Of a stretch of DNA of 64,000 nucleotides, positions 9,112 through 18,368 are shown in pieces (the stretch's first letter is position 1; each line of letters starts with the position of its first letter). The position numbers and the translations under genes were made by a program. Under the pieces are notes generated by a model. The model worked only from the letters and a program-made list of their open reading frames with translations. It did not search any database and had not been told where the DNA came from. Source of the stretch: Skermania piniformis (GTDB lineage Bacteria > Actinomycetota > Actinomycetes > Mycobacteriales > Mycobacteriaceae); assembly GCF_019285775.1 (NCBI RefSeq), contig NZ_CP079105.1:3038001-3102000 (forward strand). The letters are read 5' to 3'.

Positions 9112-9771
9112 TCAGGGCTTGACCGCAACCGGCGGCAGCGGCACCACCACGGTATGCATGATCTTGTCGGCGAAGGTCTGCCGCTTGTCGTCCCACAACG
9201 GCCACAGGTAGCCGAGGTAGCAGGGCAACGCGTCCACGAGATGGCACAACGACCGGACGAACGTCATCGCGGCACCGATCGGGGCACCGGTTCGCTCGTC
9301 GATCACCTGGATCCGCACCAGACTCTTGCCGATCGAGGAACCGGTTCGACCCTGTCGCCACACCGTGTTCCAGAAGATGAACACCGCCGCGGCCAGGTAC
9401 ACCAGCAGCGAAACGACCTGGAACCAATCCGGATAGGTGCCCCAGCCGAAGAACAGAGCAGTGCCGTCGAACGCGGTGATCGGGACGCCTTCGGCGGTGA
9501 CCGTAGAGATCGGCACATCACCGGTCAGCGCGAGCACGAGGAGCACCGGATAGTAGATCAACGACCCGAGAATTCCGTCGACAAACGTCGCCGCAACCCG
9601 AAGACCCCAGTGCGCGTACGCATTCCCCGACGGCTGCGCGGGCACCGACGGCATCCCACCGGAGTAGCTGCCGTACGGCAGGTAGCCCCGGGTCATCTCG
9701 GGTGACAATTGCGCCGGGTACGGTGGCGGCACCGACCCCTCGGGCACCGATCCCTCGGGCGGCTGAGTCAC
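9112..9771 (-). CDS. pra: RDD-family membrane protein with Pro-rich N-terminus (Pra-like)
   Basis: 219 residues. The first 50 are Pro/Gly/Ser/Tyr-rich; an RDD domain follows, with several membrane segments and the RRVAATFVDG-type first helix (here LRVAATFVDGILG). It sits 13 bases downstream of cbs, as proline-rich antigen Pra (Rv1078) does in M. tuberculosis. RDD proteins are poorly understood. It is convergent with the hydrolase gene, only 7 bases apart. Confidence 0.85.
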   Translation of the reverse strand: MTQPPEGSVPEGSVPPPYPAQLSPEMTRGYLPYGSYSGGMPSVPAQPSGNAYAHWGLRVAATFVDGILGSLIYYPVLLVLALTGDVPISTVTAEGVPITAFDGTALFFGWGTYPDWFQVVSLLVYLAAAVFIFWNTVWRQGRTGSSIGKSLVRIQVIDERTGAPIGAAMTFVRSLCHLVDALPCYLGYLWPLWDDKRQTFADKIMHTVVVPLPPVAVKP

Positions 9772-9784
9772 GCGCGTCGTCCTC

Positions 9785-11167
9785 TCATACCCCGGCGCTC
9801 AAGAAGCCGAGCAGATCGTGCCGGGTGATCACCCCGACCGGCTTACCATCCTCGACCACCATCAGCGCGTCGGTATCACCTAGCGACTTGGTGGCTACCG
9901 AAACCGGCTCGCCGGCACCGATCAGTGGCAGTGGTGGGCTCATGTGGGATACCACGGGATCGGCAAGGTGCGCCCGCCCCTCGAACACCGCCGACAGCAG
10001 GTCACGCTCGGACACACTGCCCTGCACCTCGCCTGCGGTGATCGGCGGCTCGGCGCCGACCACCGGCATCTGCGACACGCCGTATTCCCGCAAGATCTCG
10101 ATCGCGTCCCGCAGCGTCTCGGACGGATGGGTGTGTACCAGATCCGGCAGGGAGCCGGACTTGCGCCGCAACAGATCTCCGACGGTGGGCACATTCGCGT
10201 TCGGGTCCAGCGGCCGGCGCAGGAACCCGTACGAGCGCATCCAGTCGTCGTTGAAGATCTTCGACAGGTAGCCCCGCCCGCCGTCGGGCAACAACACCAC
10301 GATCAGCGCGTCCGGGTCCCGCCGAGCCACCTCCAAGGCGGCCACCACCGCCATCCCGCAGGAGCCGCCCACCAACAGTCCTTCTTCCCGGGCCAGCCGC
10401 CGGGTCAGGTCGAACGAGTCGGCATCGGACACCGCGATGATCTCGTCCGGAACGGTCCGGTCGTAGGCGGCCGGCCAGAAGTCCTCGCCGACCCCCTCCA
10501 CCAGGTAGGGACGACCGGTGCCGCCCGAATACACCGAGCCCTCCGGGTCGGCACCGATGACTCGGACCGCGCCCCCGGACACCTCTTTGAGATATCGGCC
10601 GGCGCCGGTGATCGTGCCGCCGGTGCCGACACCGGCAACGAAGTGGGTGACCCGCCCGTCGGTATCGCGCCAGATCTCCGGTCCGGTCGTCGCGTAGTGC
10701 GACGCGGGCCCGGCCGGGTTGGAGTACTGATCCGGCTTCCATCCGCCGGGGGTCTCGCGCACCAAGCGGTCCGACACGCTGTAGTAGCTGTCCGGATGGT
10801 CCGGGGGCACTGCGGTCGGGCAGACGACCACGTCGGCACCATAGGCGCGCAACACGTTCCGCTTGTCTTCGCTGACCTTGTCCGGACAGACGAAGATGCA
10901 TCGGTAGCCGCGCTGCTGGGCGACCAGCGCGAGACCGACGCCGGTGTTGCCCGAGGTGGGTTCGATGATGGTGCCGCCGGGGCGCAACAGACCGGACTGC
11001 TCGGCAGCGTCGATCATCTTCACCGCGATTCGGTCTTTGGCACTACCGCCCGGATTCAGGTACTCGAGCTTCGCTGCAACCACCGCATCGCCCGCGCCGA
11101 CCACAGAATGGAGTCGCACGAGCGGGGTGTTGCCGATGAGGTCGACGACATGGTCCGCGATCTGCAT
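9785..11167 (-). CDS. cbs: Cystathionine beta-synthase
   Basis: 460 residues. Makes cystathionine from serine and homocysteine in reverse transsulfuration, using PLP. The PLP lysine is in NPGGSAKDR, and the phosphate/substrate loop is EPTSGNTGVGLA. About residues 335-460 form two CBS domains (a Bateman module), the normal full-length actinobacterial form. First gene of a cbs-pra operon and divergent from the thiolase (104-base gap). Confidence 0.95.
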   Translation of the reverse strand: MQIADHVVDLIGNTPLVRLHSVVGAGDAVVAAKLEYLNPGGSAKDRIAVKMIDAAEQSGLLRPGGTIIEPTSGNTGVGLALVAQQRGYRCIFVCPDKVSEDKRNVLRAYGADVVVCPTAVPPDHPDSYYSVSDRLVRETPGGWKPDQYSNPAGPASHYATTGPEIWRDTDGRVTHFVAGVGTGGTITGAGRYLKEVSGGAVRVIGADPEGSVYSGGTGRPYLVEGVGEDFWPAAYDRTVPDEIIAVSDADSFDLTRRLAREEGLLVGGSCGMAVVAALEVARRDPDALIVVLLPDGGRGYLSKIFNDDWMRSYGFLRRPLDPNANVPTVGDLLRRKSGSLPDLVHTHPSETLRDAIEILREYGVSQMPVVGAEPPITAGEVQGSVSERDLLSAVFEGRAHLADPVVSHMSPPLPLIGAGEPVSVATKSLGDTDALMVVEDGKPVGVITRHDLLGFLSAGV

Positions 11168-11271
11168 GACGACATCGTTGCAGAGCGATGCCGCGTCTCG
11201 GCAATGCCCGACCCGGTAAATGCTCGACCGCGTAGATTTTGTCCGGACTGCAGAACCGCACAGGAGGCACC

Positions 11272-12489
11272 ATGCCGGAGGCCGTCATCGTCTCGATCGC
11301 CCGTTCACCTATCGGCCGCGCCGGGAAGGGATCGCTGGTGAGTATGCGGCCGGACGACCTGGCCACGCAGATGGTCCGGGCTGCCCTGGACAAGGTGCCG
11401 GAGCTGGACCCCACCGAGATCGACGACCTGATCCTCGGTTGCGGCCAGCCCGGCGGCGAAGCCGGCTTCAACATCGCCAAGGTCGTCGCCACCCAGCTCG
11501 GCTACGACTTCCTGCCGGGCGTAACCGTGAACCGATACTGCTCGTCGTCGTTGCAGACCACCCGGATGGCATTCCACGCGATCAAGGCCGGCGAAGGCGA
11601 CGTGTTCGTCTCGGCCGGCGTGGAGACGGTCTCCCGCTTCGCGAAGGGCACCCCGGACCACTGGCCCGACACCCACAATCCACTGTTTGCCACGGCCGAG
11701 GCGAGGACGGCGATCGCCGCTGAGGGCGGCGTCGAGTGGCACGATCCACGCGCCGACGACGCGCTGCCCGACGTCTACATCGCGATGGGACAGACGGCGG
11801 AGAACGTCGCCCAGGTCACCGGGATATCGCGGGAGGAGCAGGATCTCTGGGGGGTGCGATCACAGAACCGGGCGGTGGCAGCCGTCGAGGCCGGCTTCTT
11901 CGCCCGCGAGATCAGCCCGGTAACCCTGCCCGACGGCACGACGGTGACCGCCGACGACGGTCCGCGGCCCGGCACCACCTACGAGAAGCTGGCCCAGCTG
12001 AAACCGGTATTCCGTCCGGACGGCACGGTGACCGCGGGCAACGCTTGTCCGCTCAACGACGGCGCGGCGGCGCTGGTGCTGATGAGCGACACCAAGGCCA
12101 AGGATCTCGGGCTCACCCCGATTGCCCGGGTGGTCGCGACGGCCGTGTCCGGCCTCTCTCCGGAGATCATGGGCCTCGGCCCGATCGAGGCGGTACGCCG
12201 AGTGCTGAAGCTGTCCGGTCGGACGATCGACGACATCGACCTGGTCGAGATCAACGAGGCATTCGCGGTACAGGTGCTCGGTTCAGCTCGGGAGCTGGGG
12301 ATCGACGAAGAGAAGCTGAACGTTTCCGGCGGCGCGATCGCCCTCGGACACCCGTTCGGGATGACCGGCGTCCGCATCGCGGCCACCTTGCTCAACAACC
12401 TGCAGACCTACGACAAGCAGTTCGGCTTGGAGACGATGTGCGTCGGCGGCGGTCAGGGTATGGCGATGATCCTCGAACGGCTCAGCTGA
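11272..12489 (+). CDS. Acetyl-CoA C-acyltransferase (thiolase)
   Basis: 405 residues from ATG at 11272 behind AGGAGGCACC. All three catalytic regions are present: nucleophile Cys in VNRYCSSSLQ, His in GGAIALGHPFGMTG, and the second Cys in ETMCVGGGQG. It could work in beta-oxidation or in acetoacetyl-CoA synthesis. The place relative to cbs resembles Rv1074c (fadA3). A strong hairpin follows. Confidence 0.93.
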   Translation: MPEAVIVSIARSPIGRAGKGSLVSMRPDDLATQMVRAALDKVPELDPTEIDDLILGCGQPGGEAGFNIAKVVATQLGYDFLPGVTVNRYCSSSLQTTRMAFHAIKAGEGDVFVSAGVETVSRFAKGTPDHWPDTHNPLFATAEARTAIAAEGGVEWHDPRADDALPDVYIAMGQTAENVAQVTGISREEQDLWGVRSQNRAVAAVEAGFFAREISPVTLPDGTTVTADDGPRPGTTYEKLAQLKPVFRPDGTVTAGNACPLNDGAAALVLMSDTKAKDLGLTPIARVVATAVSGLSPEIMGLGPIEAVRRVLKLSGRTIDDIDLVEINEAFAVQVLGSARELGIDEEKLNVSGGAIALGHPFGMTGVRIAATLLNNLQTYDKQFGLETMCVGGGQGMAMILERLS

Positions 12490-12523
12490 GCTGCAGTCGC
12501 CACATCGGAAACAAAAGCCGGAA

Positions 12524-12571
12524 AACGAAAAGGCGGCTGCCGGACACTCGTCCGAAGCCGCCCTTTTCGTT
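12524..12571. terminator. Bidirectional terminator between thiolase and Bax inhibitor-1 gene
   Basis: Arms AACGAAAAGGCGGCT and AGCCGCCCTTTTCGTT pair over 15 bp with one bulged C. The A-run and T-run on either side give a U-tract in both directions, which suits two convergent genes. Confidence 0.8.
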
Positions 12572-12580
12572 CGGGGCCGA

Positions 12581-13438
12581 TCAGTCGTTCTGGAAGTAAC
12601 TCAGCAGCCGCAGGATCTCCACGTAGAGCCAGACCAAGGTGACGGTGAGTCCGAAGGCAACGCCCCAGGCTGCCTTCTCCGGCGCGCCGGCCCGAATCAT
12701 CTGATCCGCCGCGTCGAAGTCGAGCAGGAAGCTGAACGCGGCGATGACGATGCAGACCAGGCTGAAGATGATCGCGAGGGTGCCGCCGTCGCGCAGTCCG
12801 AAGCCGCCCGGGGTGAAGAAGCCGGCAACCAGATTGCCCAGCATGAGCACCAGGACGCCGATCATGGCACCGACCAGCATTCGGGTGAACCTCGGCGTGA
12901 CCCGGATTGCGCCGGTCTTGTAGACGACGAGCATGCCGGCGAACACGCCGAACGTACCGAGTACTGCCTGCGTGATCAGCGTGGCGCCGCCCGCACCGCC
13001 GAACTCGACGTTGGCGAACATGAACGACAATGCGCCGAGGAACACACCTTCGGCCGCCGCGTAGCTGAGCACGATCGCCGGATTGTCCATCTTGCGACCG
13101 AACGTGGCGACGAGTACCAGCACCAACCCGATCAGACCCCCACCCACGACGAACGGTGTCGCCAAAGCGGTGTTCTGATCGGTGAGTACGTAGGAGATGA
13201 CCGCAGCGAGGCTCAGGACGCCCAGCGTGATGCCGGTCTTGGTGACGACGTCGTCGATCGTCATCGCGCGCCCCGACTCCGGGCGGGCCCATGGATCGGC
13301 CGACCCGTACTCCTGCGCCTGCGGGCCGAACTGCTGAGTCATCTGGCCCGCGCCGGCAGCCGCCGACCCGAACGTGGCGTAGCCGCCGCCCTCTTGTTTC
13401 GGCAGGTTGCGGAACACCGGGTTGCTGGTGGTGCGCAC
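12581..13438 (-). CDS. Bax inhibitor-1/YccA-family membrane protein
   Basis: 285 residues. The GTG at 13438 is chosen because AGAAGGG lies 9 bases upstream; the ATG at 13447 abuts that site too closely. VRTTSNPVFRNLPKQ is the usual actinobacterial N-terminus. About seven membrane helices follow, ending with acidic helix residues (FDAADQM) near the last two, as in the family, whose members act as pH-sensitive calcium leak channels. Physiological role in actinobacteria unknown. Confidence 0.9.
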   Translation of the reverse strand: MRTTSNPVFRNLPKQEGGGYATFGSAAAGAGQMTQQFGPQAQEYGSADPWARPESGRAMTIDDVVTKTGITLGVLSLAAVISYVLTDQNTALATPFVVGGGLIGLVLVLVATFGRKMDNPAIVLSYAAAEGVFLGALSFMFANVEFGGAGGATLITQAVLGTFGVFAGMLVVYKTGAIRVTPRFTRMLVGAMIGVLVLMLGNLVAGFFTPGGFGLRDGGTLAIIFSLVCIVIAAFSFLLDFDAADQMIRAGAPEKAAWGVAFGLTVTLVWLYVEILRLLSYFQND

Positions 13439-13530
13439 CGTGCACATCCCTTCTCGTGGTGTAGTGCCCTTGTTTACCGTGAAAACGATCCGTTGCCGGC
13501 CCTTGTTCCCACTTACGGACAATTCGGACT

Positions 13531-14685
13531 CTACGCGTTGGGTGGATTTCCGGCGTGATTGCGGACAGAACGAGTGACCACGAACTTGGAACTACGAGCG
13601 ATCACGTCGGTCGGCCCCACCGACCGCCACAGCAGGTCACGGTAACGCAGGTGGCCGTTGTACACCGTCCACAGCTCCCCGCCCGGGCGCAGTACCCGCC
13701 CAGCCGCGCGAAACATCTTCCGTGCCGTTCCGGTATGCACGGCCGCCTGCACATGAAACGGCGGGTTACAGACGATCAGGTCGGCGGCGGCGTCCGGAAA
13801 CTCGGACATCGCATCGTCGCGGCGGACGCAGACCTGACCGCCGAGACCGTTCGCGGCAGTGGTCGCGACCGCCGACGCTACTGCCGCGGCCGATTGATCG
13901 GTTGCGACCACCTTCAGGCCCGGGCGGTCGAGCGCCAACGCGGCCGCGAGGATTCCGCTGCCACAGCCCAGGTCCACCGACTCGCCGGCGTCCGGCGCCA
14001 TCCGGTCCAGATGGTTTAACAGAAACCTGGTGCCCCGATCGAGCCGCGACCCGCCGAAGACGGCACCATGCGATACCACCCGGAGACCGAGCTCCGGCAG
14101 ATCCGCCTCGGCCGGGTAATGCAGCACCGCGCTCGGGCGGGTGCCGGCCGCAACGACAACTCGCGATTTCTGTCGCCCGCGGGTGGGCTGCACACTCCGG
14201 AACGATCGAGCCAGCACCTCGTTCATCGCCGGCGTGAGGTACTTGTCCCGACCGCCGGCGACGACCGTGACATCCGGTCGGGCATACCGGGCGATCACCT
14301 CGGCGATCTCGGTCAACTGCGCCAGCGATCGGGGAAACCGCAACAGGACCAGGCCGGCACCGTCGAGCAGCGCTGCGTCCAGGCTGTGCCGTCGATAACA
14401 ACCGGCAAGACCCACCCGGGCGGCGTTGCGTGCCAACGCGAGCTCTCCGGTGAGTTCATCCTGATGGACTCGAATTCCATTCGCGCCGTGGGCGACCGCG
14501 GCACCAAGCGTAAGCGCCCCGTGCCGATCGTCGATGACGACAACCGTGCCCGGCAACGCCGCATCCAGTGCGGGACCGGCGACGTCGAGAACGAGTCGGT
14601 CCGCCGCATCGACCGCGACGAGGTCCGGCGCCTCGATATCCGGTCGGCGCGACAGCCCGGCGAACAGCTCGTCGAGTTCGACCAC
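13531..14685 (-). CDS. Class I SAM-dependent methyltransferase, RsmC/RlmG-like
   Basis: 384 residues from GTG at 14685. The N-terminal half is a degenerate methyltransferase fold; the C-terminal half has SAM motif I (VDLGCGSGILAAALA) and NPPF (CNPPFHVQAAVH) of N2-guanine rRNA methyltransferases. RsmC/RlmG double-domain architecture and length fit. Target nucleotide not predictable. It is the last core gene before the mobile element. Confidence 0.85.
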   Translation of the reverse strand: MVELDELFAGLSRRPDIEAPDLVAVDAADRLVLDVAGPALDAALPGTVVVIDDRHGALTLGAAVAHGANGIRVHQDELTGELALARNAARVGLAGCYRRHSLDAALLDGAGLVLLRFPRSLAQLTEIAEVIARYARPDVTVVAGGRDKYLTPAMNEVLARSFRSVQPTRGRQKSRVVVAAGTRPSAVLHYPAEADLPELGLRVVSHGAVFGGSRLDRGTRFLLNHLDRMAPDAGESVDLGCGSGILAAALALDRPGLKVVATDQSAAAVASAVATTAANGLGGQVCVRRDDAMSEFPDAAADLIVCNPPFHVQAAVHTGTARKMFRAAGRVLRPGGELWTVYNGHLRYRDLLWRSVGPTDVIARSSKFVVTRSVRNHAGNPPNA

Positions 14686-15133
14686 GACTCCATTGTCCCC
14701 GACCGATGGGCCGGCAGCGCACCGAGGCGTCCGACCGATGCTCGACTCGGTCGTAACGCAAACAACTTATGCCGAACAGCCGAACAGTTTCCGTTGCCGG
14801 ACAATGTCATTCAGGTACAGCGTACGAATCTTGCTTCGATTCCCTTGCCATACAATCTATTTGCCAACCCGGTTCGCGACCGAAGATCCGATCGACCGTG
14901 ACCCCGGACCCGGGATCCCCGCCCCGGGGTCACGGCGCGGTCTCACCCGGTGACCGACCTGACCGATCAGCACCGCGATATGACGTATCGGTCAGCGGGT
15001 GCGGCCCGATTGCGCGGATGCTGCGAGCCGGAACGCAGGGATGGTTCGCGCGACGTCGCGCGAACCGCCCAACTGCGATTTCATCGTGCACCTTCGTAGA
15101 GAGTTTGAGAACCCCTCCCCGGCCCTGAAAACC
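14686..15133. other. Core/element junction region rich in inverted repeats
   Basis: No gene seen in these 448 bases. Three inverted repeats stand out: 14896-14935 (12-bp arms CCGTGACCCCGG), 14959-14995 (9-bp arms CTGACCGAT) and a perfect 24-nt palindrome at 15043-15066. The left attachment site of the element should be in or near this stretch, but no copy of the tRNA 3' end is present, so the exact crossover cannot be placed. Confidence 0.6.
15043..15066. repeat. Perfect 24-nt palindrome
   Basis: Two 12-nt halves, GGTTCGCGCGAC and its exact reverse complement, with no spacer. It lies in the noncoding left-edge region of the mobile element. It could be a dimer-binding operator, a recombinase site or a cruciform. 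Confidence 0.7.
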
Positions 15134-15559
15134 GTGGTTTCCCGGCTGTCTCGGGGCTCCTACAAGCGTAGCGAGCGGCCCTCGGAGCCGTCGATCACCG
15201 ATGACAGGGGGCGGCTCGTCCATTCAGTTGGGAAGACTCAAACCTTCTTGAGCGCCGCCCAGGTGGATGAACTCGTCGCCTTGTACGGCGATGGACTGAG
15301 CATCGCTGAGGTCAGCAGGAAGTTCGGCATCTACACCAGGACGGCGGCCGCGCACCTGGTCCGTCGCTCGGTCCCGCTGCGTCAGCGAGGACTCGCAGCG
15401 GCGGACACTCCCGAAGCCGTGCGTCTGTACGAGGGCGGGCTGACGCTCGTGGAGGTCGGGTTGAAGTTCGGTGTCAGCCAGCAAGCAGTAAGAAGGGCGA
15501 TGGCTGCGGAAGGCGTTGAGATCCGGCCCCGCGGCCGCCGATCGCTCTCCACGACTTGA
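15134..15559 (+). CDS. Small protein with two tandem helix-turn-helix units
   Basis: 141 residues if read from GTG at 15134; a TTG at 15248 is an alternative and the frame is open further up, so the start is uncertain. Two similar units, VDELVALYGDGLSIAEVSRKFGI and the later EAVRLYEGGLTLVEVGLKFGV, have the resolvase/Hin-type HTH look. No catalytic recombinase domain is present. It may be a DNA-binding accessory protein or a leftover C-terminus of a recombinase. It lies at the left edge of the element. Confidence 0.55.
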   Translation: MVSRLSRGSYKRSERPSEPSITDDRGRLVHSVGKTQTFLSAAQVDELVALYGDGLSIAEVSRKFGIYTRTAAAHLVRRSVPLRQRGLAAADTPEAVRLYEGGLTLVEVGLKFGVSQQAVRRAMAAEGVEIRPRGRRSLSTT

Positions 15560-15788
15560 GGAATCGAGGGGTGGGAGCGGATTGGCCCGACCGCGATGCC
15601 GATGACCGTACTGCCGGTCGCCCTCGTATTGCTCCTCTGCGGAGACTCACAGTCTCCGATGGCCGACTCCGTCGACTCGACCGACCAGGAGGTAAGCGAA
15701 GCGTCGCTTCAATCCAGCGGCGTGTTGTTGCGTGATACTCGACCACAAATGAGGTAGCGTTGCACGCAATCGCTTCGAAGGGGCAGGC

Positions 15789-16442
15789 ATGACAACCGCG
15801 ACTCTCACCTCACCCGGTTCGCCTGACGGCGAACGCAGGCTACTGGCCTTCGGCCTCTCCACCGAGCTGATCCACACATGCTTGCGGCCCGGGTTGTCCC
15901 GGGCGTCGAATCGCACATCGATGGCGCTGCGCTCCACTCCCGGCACGGACATCTATCACGAGTCGATGGAGCAGCTTCATCAACGGCTGTCTGCGACGGG
16001 TTGGCGGCTGGTCTACGTTGACCATCAGCCGCGTCTTCTACACCCCGACGGCCTGATCTCGTTCACCATCGCTTCTGGTACGAATGTCGCCGATCCCGAT
16101 CATCGTCGGAAGCCGCGCACGCGCCGTAAGGGCAAGGCGACACGTGAGTCGCTGGCCGGTCCCCGTGTGCAGATGGCGGCCCTGTTCGAGGTGCCTGAGA
16201 TTGAACAGGAGCAGGAATTGGTGGCTGCCGCACAGGCGGCGCCCCTGTGGCTGCTGGTGCACGAGCGCACCGACCGTGGCCTCAACCTTGAACTGTCCCG
16301 CCCGGCGGAGATGACCGCCAGCGGAATCGTCACAGACTGGGACGATCGCATCGTCATCGGATTCCTCGACCTCGACGGCGACCTGTCGGTCTTCGACGAT
16401 CCTGACGATGATGGGATCGATGTCGCAGTCGAGCCGATCTGA
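15789..16442 (+). CDS. Unknown protein, first gene of putative defence operon
   Basis: 217 residues from ATG at 15789, with a weak ribosome site (GGGGCAGG). I do not recognise a family. It is soluble, with a basic patch (RRKPRTRRKGK, about residues 105-116) and a very acidic tail (DDPDDDGIDVAVE). It ends 18 bases before an XRE-ImmA/IrrE gene, so it is likely co-expressed and may be the protease's partner or substrate. That role is inference. Confidence 0.65.
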   Translation: MTTATLTSPGSPDGERRLLAFGLSTELIHTCLRPGLSRASNRTSMALRSTPGTDIYHESMEQLHQRLSATGWRLVYVDHQPRLLHPDGLISFTIASGTNVADPDHRRKPRTRRKGKATRESLAGPRVQMAALFEVPEIEQEQELVAAAQAAPLWLLVHERTDRGLNLELSRPAEMTASGIVTDWDDRIVIGFLDLDGDLSVFDDPDDDGIDVAVEPI

Positions 16443-16460
16443 CGACTGCACCTCCTGAGC

Positions 16461-17492
16461 ATGTTCAATCCATCGCGCCTGAAGCTGGCTCGTCAACGTT
16501 TGGCGTTGACATTGACCAAACTCGCCGACCAAAGCGGCGTCTCTCTCCGATCGCTAACCAACTACGAGAACGGTAAGCTCGCCCCGAACGAGGATAATCT
16601 CCTCAAACTTGCCAGGGCTCTCTCCGTGCCGCCGAAGTTCTTCGATCGTGACACGGCCGAGACCATCCCGGTCGAGGCGGCCAGTTTCCGCAAACTCAGC
16701 AAGACCACTGCCACCAGACGCGATGCAGTCCTGGCCAGCGCAACTCTTGCCGTCGAGTTCTTCGCGGTGATCGAGTCAAAGTTCAAGCTGCCTGCGCCGG
16801 ATACCCCTTCGTTTGACAAGCTCTCACCTGAAGAGGCGGCCGATCTAGTCCGTCACCGATGGAACCTCGGCGACCGGCCGATCCCGAACATGATCCACCT
16901 GCTGGAGTCGAAGGGAGTCCGGGTCGCGGCGCTCCGCCATGAGTACACGGACATCGACGCGTTCTGTTTCGTACGCGACAGCTCACCGTACGTGTTTCTC
17001 AACACCTCAAGGTCAGGAGAGCGGCAACGCTTCGACGCGGCTCATGAACTTGGCCACCTTGTTCTCCACGGCGAACAAGACATGGACCCAAGCACCTCCA
17101 AGGAACGAGAGGCAGAAGCCAACCGGTTCGCGGCTACCTTCCTGATGCCGCGCACGGCCGTCCTCGCGCAATCCATGCACAACGCGAGCCTCGAACGCAT
17201 CCTCGCTGCCCGCTCGTTCTGGAAAGTCTCCGCGATGGCAATGACGCATCGGCTCCACGAACTAGACCTCGTGAGTGACTGGCAGTACCGCAGCACGTGC
17301 ATGACTCTGTCCGAGCGGGGATACCGTTCGACAGAACCAGGTGGCATCGTCCCGGAAACTTCACAACTACTGCGCAAGGTCATGTTCGGCTCCGCCAGCA
17401 AAGTGAACGTCCGCGATGCCGCAAGCGACCTCGATCTGTATCAAGACGATGTTCGTGACTTCATCCGCGACCTTGTTCCGGTAGCCGCATGA
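16461..17492 (+). CDS. XRE-type repressor fused to ImmA/IrrE metalloprotease
   Basis: 343 residues. An XRE helix-turn-helix occupies about residues 5-58 (KLADQSGVSLRSLTNYENGK). A DUF955/ImmA-IrrE zinc protease follows, with HELGH at 195-199 and an acidic third-ligand region (EREAEANRFAATFLMP). Such fusions bind DNA and cleave a repressor or antitoxin after a signal, or act as antitoxins. Placed between an unknown gene and a TIGR02391-like gene, it could sense infection and de-repress the operon. Confidence 0.88.
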   Translation: MFNPSRLKLARQRLALTLTKLADQSGVSLRSLTNYENGKLAPNEDNLLKLARALSVPPKFFDRDTAETIPVEAASFRKLSKTTATRRDAVLASATLAVEFFAVIESKFKLPAPDTPSFDKLSPEEAADLVRHRWNLGDRPIPNMIHLLESKGVRVAALRHEYTDIDAFCFVRDSSPYVFLNTSRSGERQRFDAAHELGHLVLHGEQDMDPSTSKEREAEANRFAATFLMPRTAVLAQSMHNASLERILAARSFWKVSAMAMTHRLHELDLVSDWQYRSTCMTLSERGYRSTEPGGIVPETSQLLRKVMFGSASKVNVRDAASDLDLYQDDVRDFIRDLVPVAA

Positions 17493-17553
17493 AATTATCG
17501 CGCCGTGGCCTCGGTGGCGATCGCTCTCTTGTCGCTGGCCGAGTAGGCCACCC

Positions 17554-18366
17554 ATGACTGATCGCATCAACGCGTTTCCGCTGGGGACGGTCGAGGGAGT
17601 CTCGAAGATCATTGGCGACCTTTACAGCGGGACCGAGCTCACCCGCATTACCGCTGAAGTGCCGCTTCGCTCCGACCCGGGCGAAGGACACACCAAATGG
17701 CGACGCCTCGCTCACGCCGTCTCCAACAACCAGGCGAAGACCGGCACCGGTAACGCACTGATAGGGCTTGTCCGGGCCGCCATGCGGCCAGAGCGAACGC
17801 TCGACCGCAAGCCGCGCGCCGACGTCGCTCGTGACGAGCTGAATCAGGTCCTGTCTTTGGTGAGCCTCAAGGTCCTCCCCGACGGCCGGGTCGCGAAGAC
17901 CAAGAAGGCATCTACCGACACCGAAGCGCTGGCCCGGTCAGAACGGCTCCACAAGATACTTGAGCAGCGCGGTGCACACGTCGCGGTACTCGCGTACTGC
18001 CGTGAAGACCTCGTGCGCAAGGACTACTACGAAGCCGTCTTCGAGGCCATCAAAGGCCTGGGCGCGCGAATACGGTCCGAGACCGGTGTCGACGCTGATG
18101 GATACGCCCTCATCGAGAAGACGATGGCCGGCTCCGCGCCAACGCTTCGGATCAACCATGGCCGAACCCGAACCGAACGAGATGAACAACTCGGTATCGC
18201 CAATCTCGCCAAAGGTCTGTTCAGCGCTTTCCGGAATCCTGTGGCCCACGAGCCCAAGCTGTACTGGACGATGAGCGAGCTGGACGCTCTTGACGTTATG
18301 GGAACGCTGTCCATGATTCACCGTCGCCTTGACGCTGCCATGCGCGAGAACGGTGAAGGAGCCTGA
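17554..18366 (+). CDS. TIGR02391/Ymh-like family protein
   Basis: 270 residues. The C-terminal half matches the TIGR02391 (Hypoth_Ymh) pattern: GLFSAFRNPVAHEPK, then DALDVMGTLSMIHRRLD. RNPVAH (227-232) has the R-x4-H spacing of HEPN RNases, which is suggestive only. Family members occur next to restriction and abortive-infection genes. It ends 2 bases before the SIR2-STAND start, so the two are tightly coupled. Confidence 0.8.
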   Translation: MTDRINAFPLGTVEGVSKIIGDLYSGTELTRITAEVPLRSDPGEGHTKWRRLAHAVSNNQAKTGTGNALIGLVRAAMRPERTLDRKPRADVARDELNQVLSLVSLKVLPDGRVAKTKKASTDTEALARSERLHKILEQRGAHVAVLAYCREDLVRKDYYEAVFEAIKGLGARIRSETGVDADGYALIEKTMAGSAPTLRINHGRTRTERDEQLGIANLAKGLFSAFRNPVAHEPKLYWTMSELDALDVMGTLSMIHRRLDAAMRENGEGA

Positions 18367-18368
18367 GC

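Noticed and set aside
9944-11341. Long antisense ORF (465 codons) across cbs
   Set aside because: Cbs on the other strand has all its motifs; this ORF is low in recognisable sequence and shadows codon bias.
15163-15172. 10-nt match CAAGCGTAGC at the left edge and at 55155-55164 as att repeats
   Set aside because: A match of this length is expected by chance at a rate of about one in ten for the lengths compared, and the right copy lies beyond the tRNA, which would put the tRNA inside the element.
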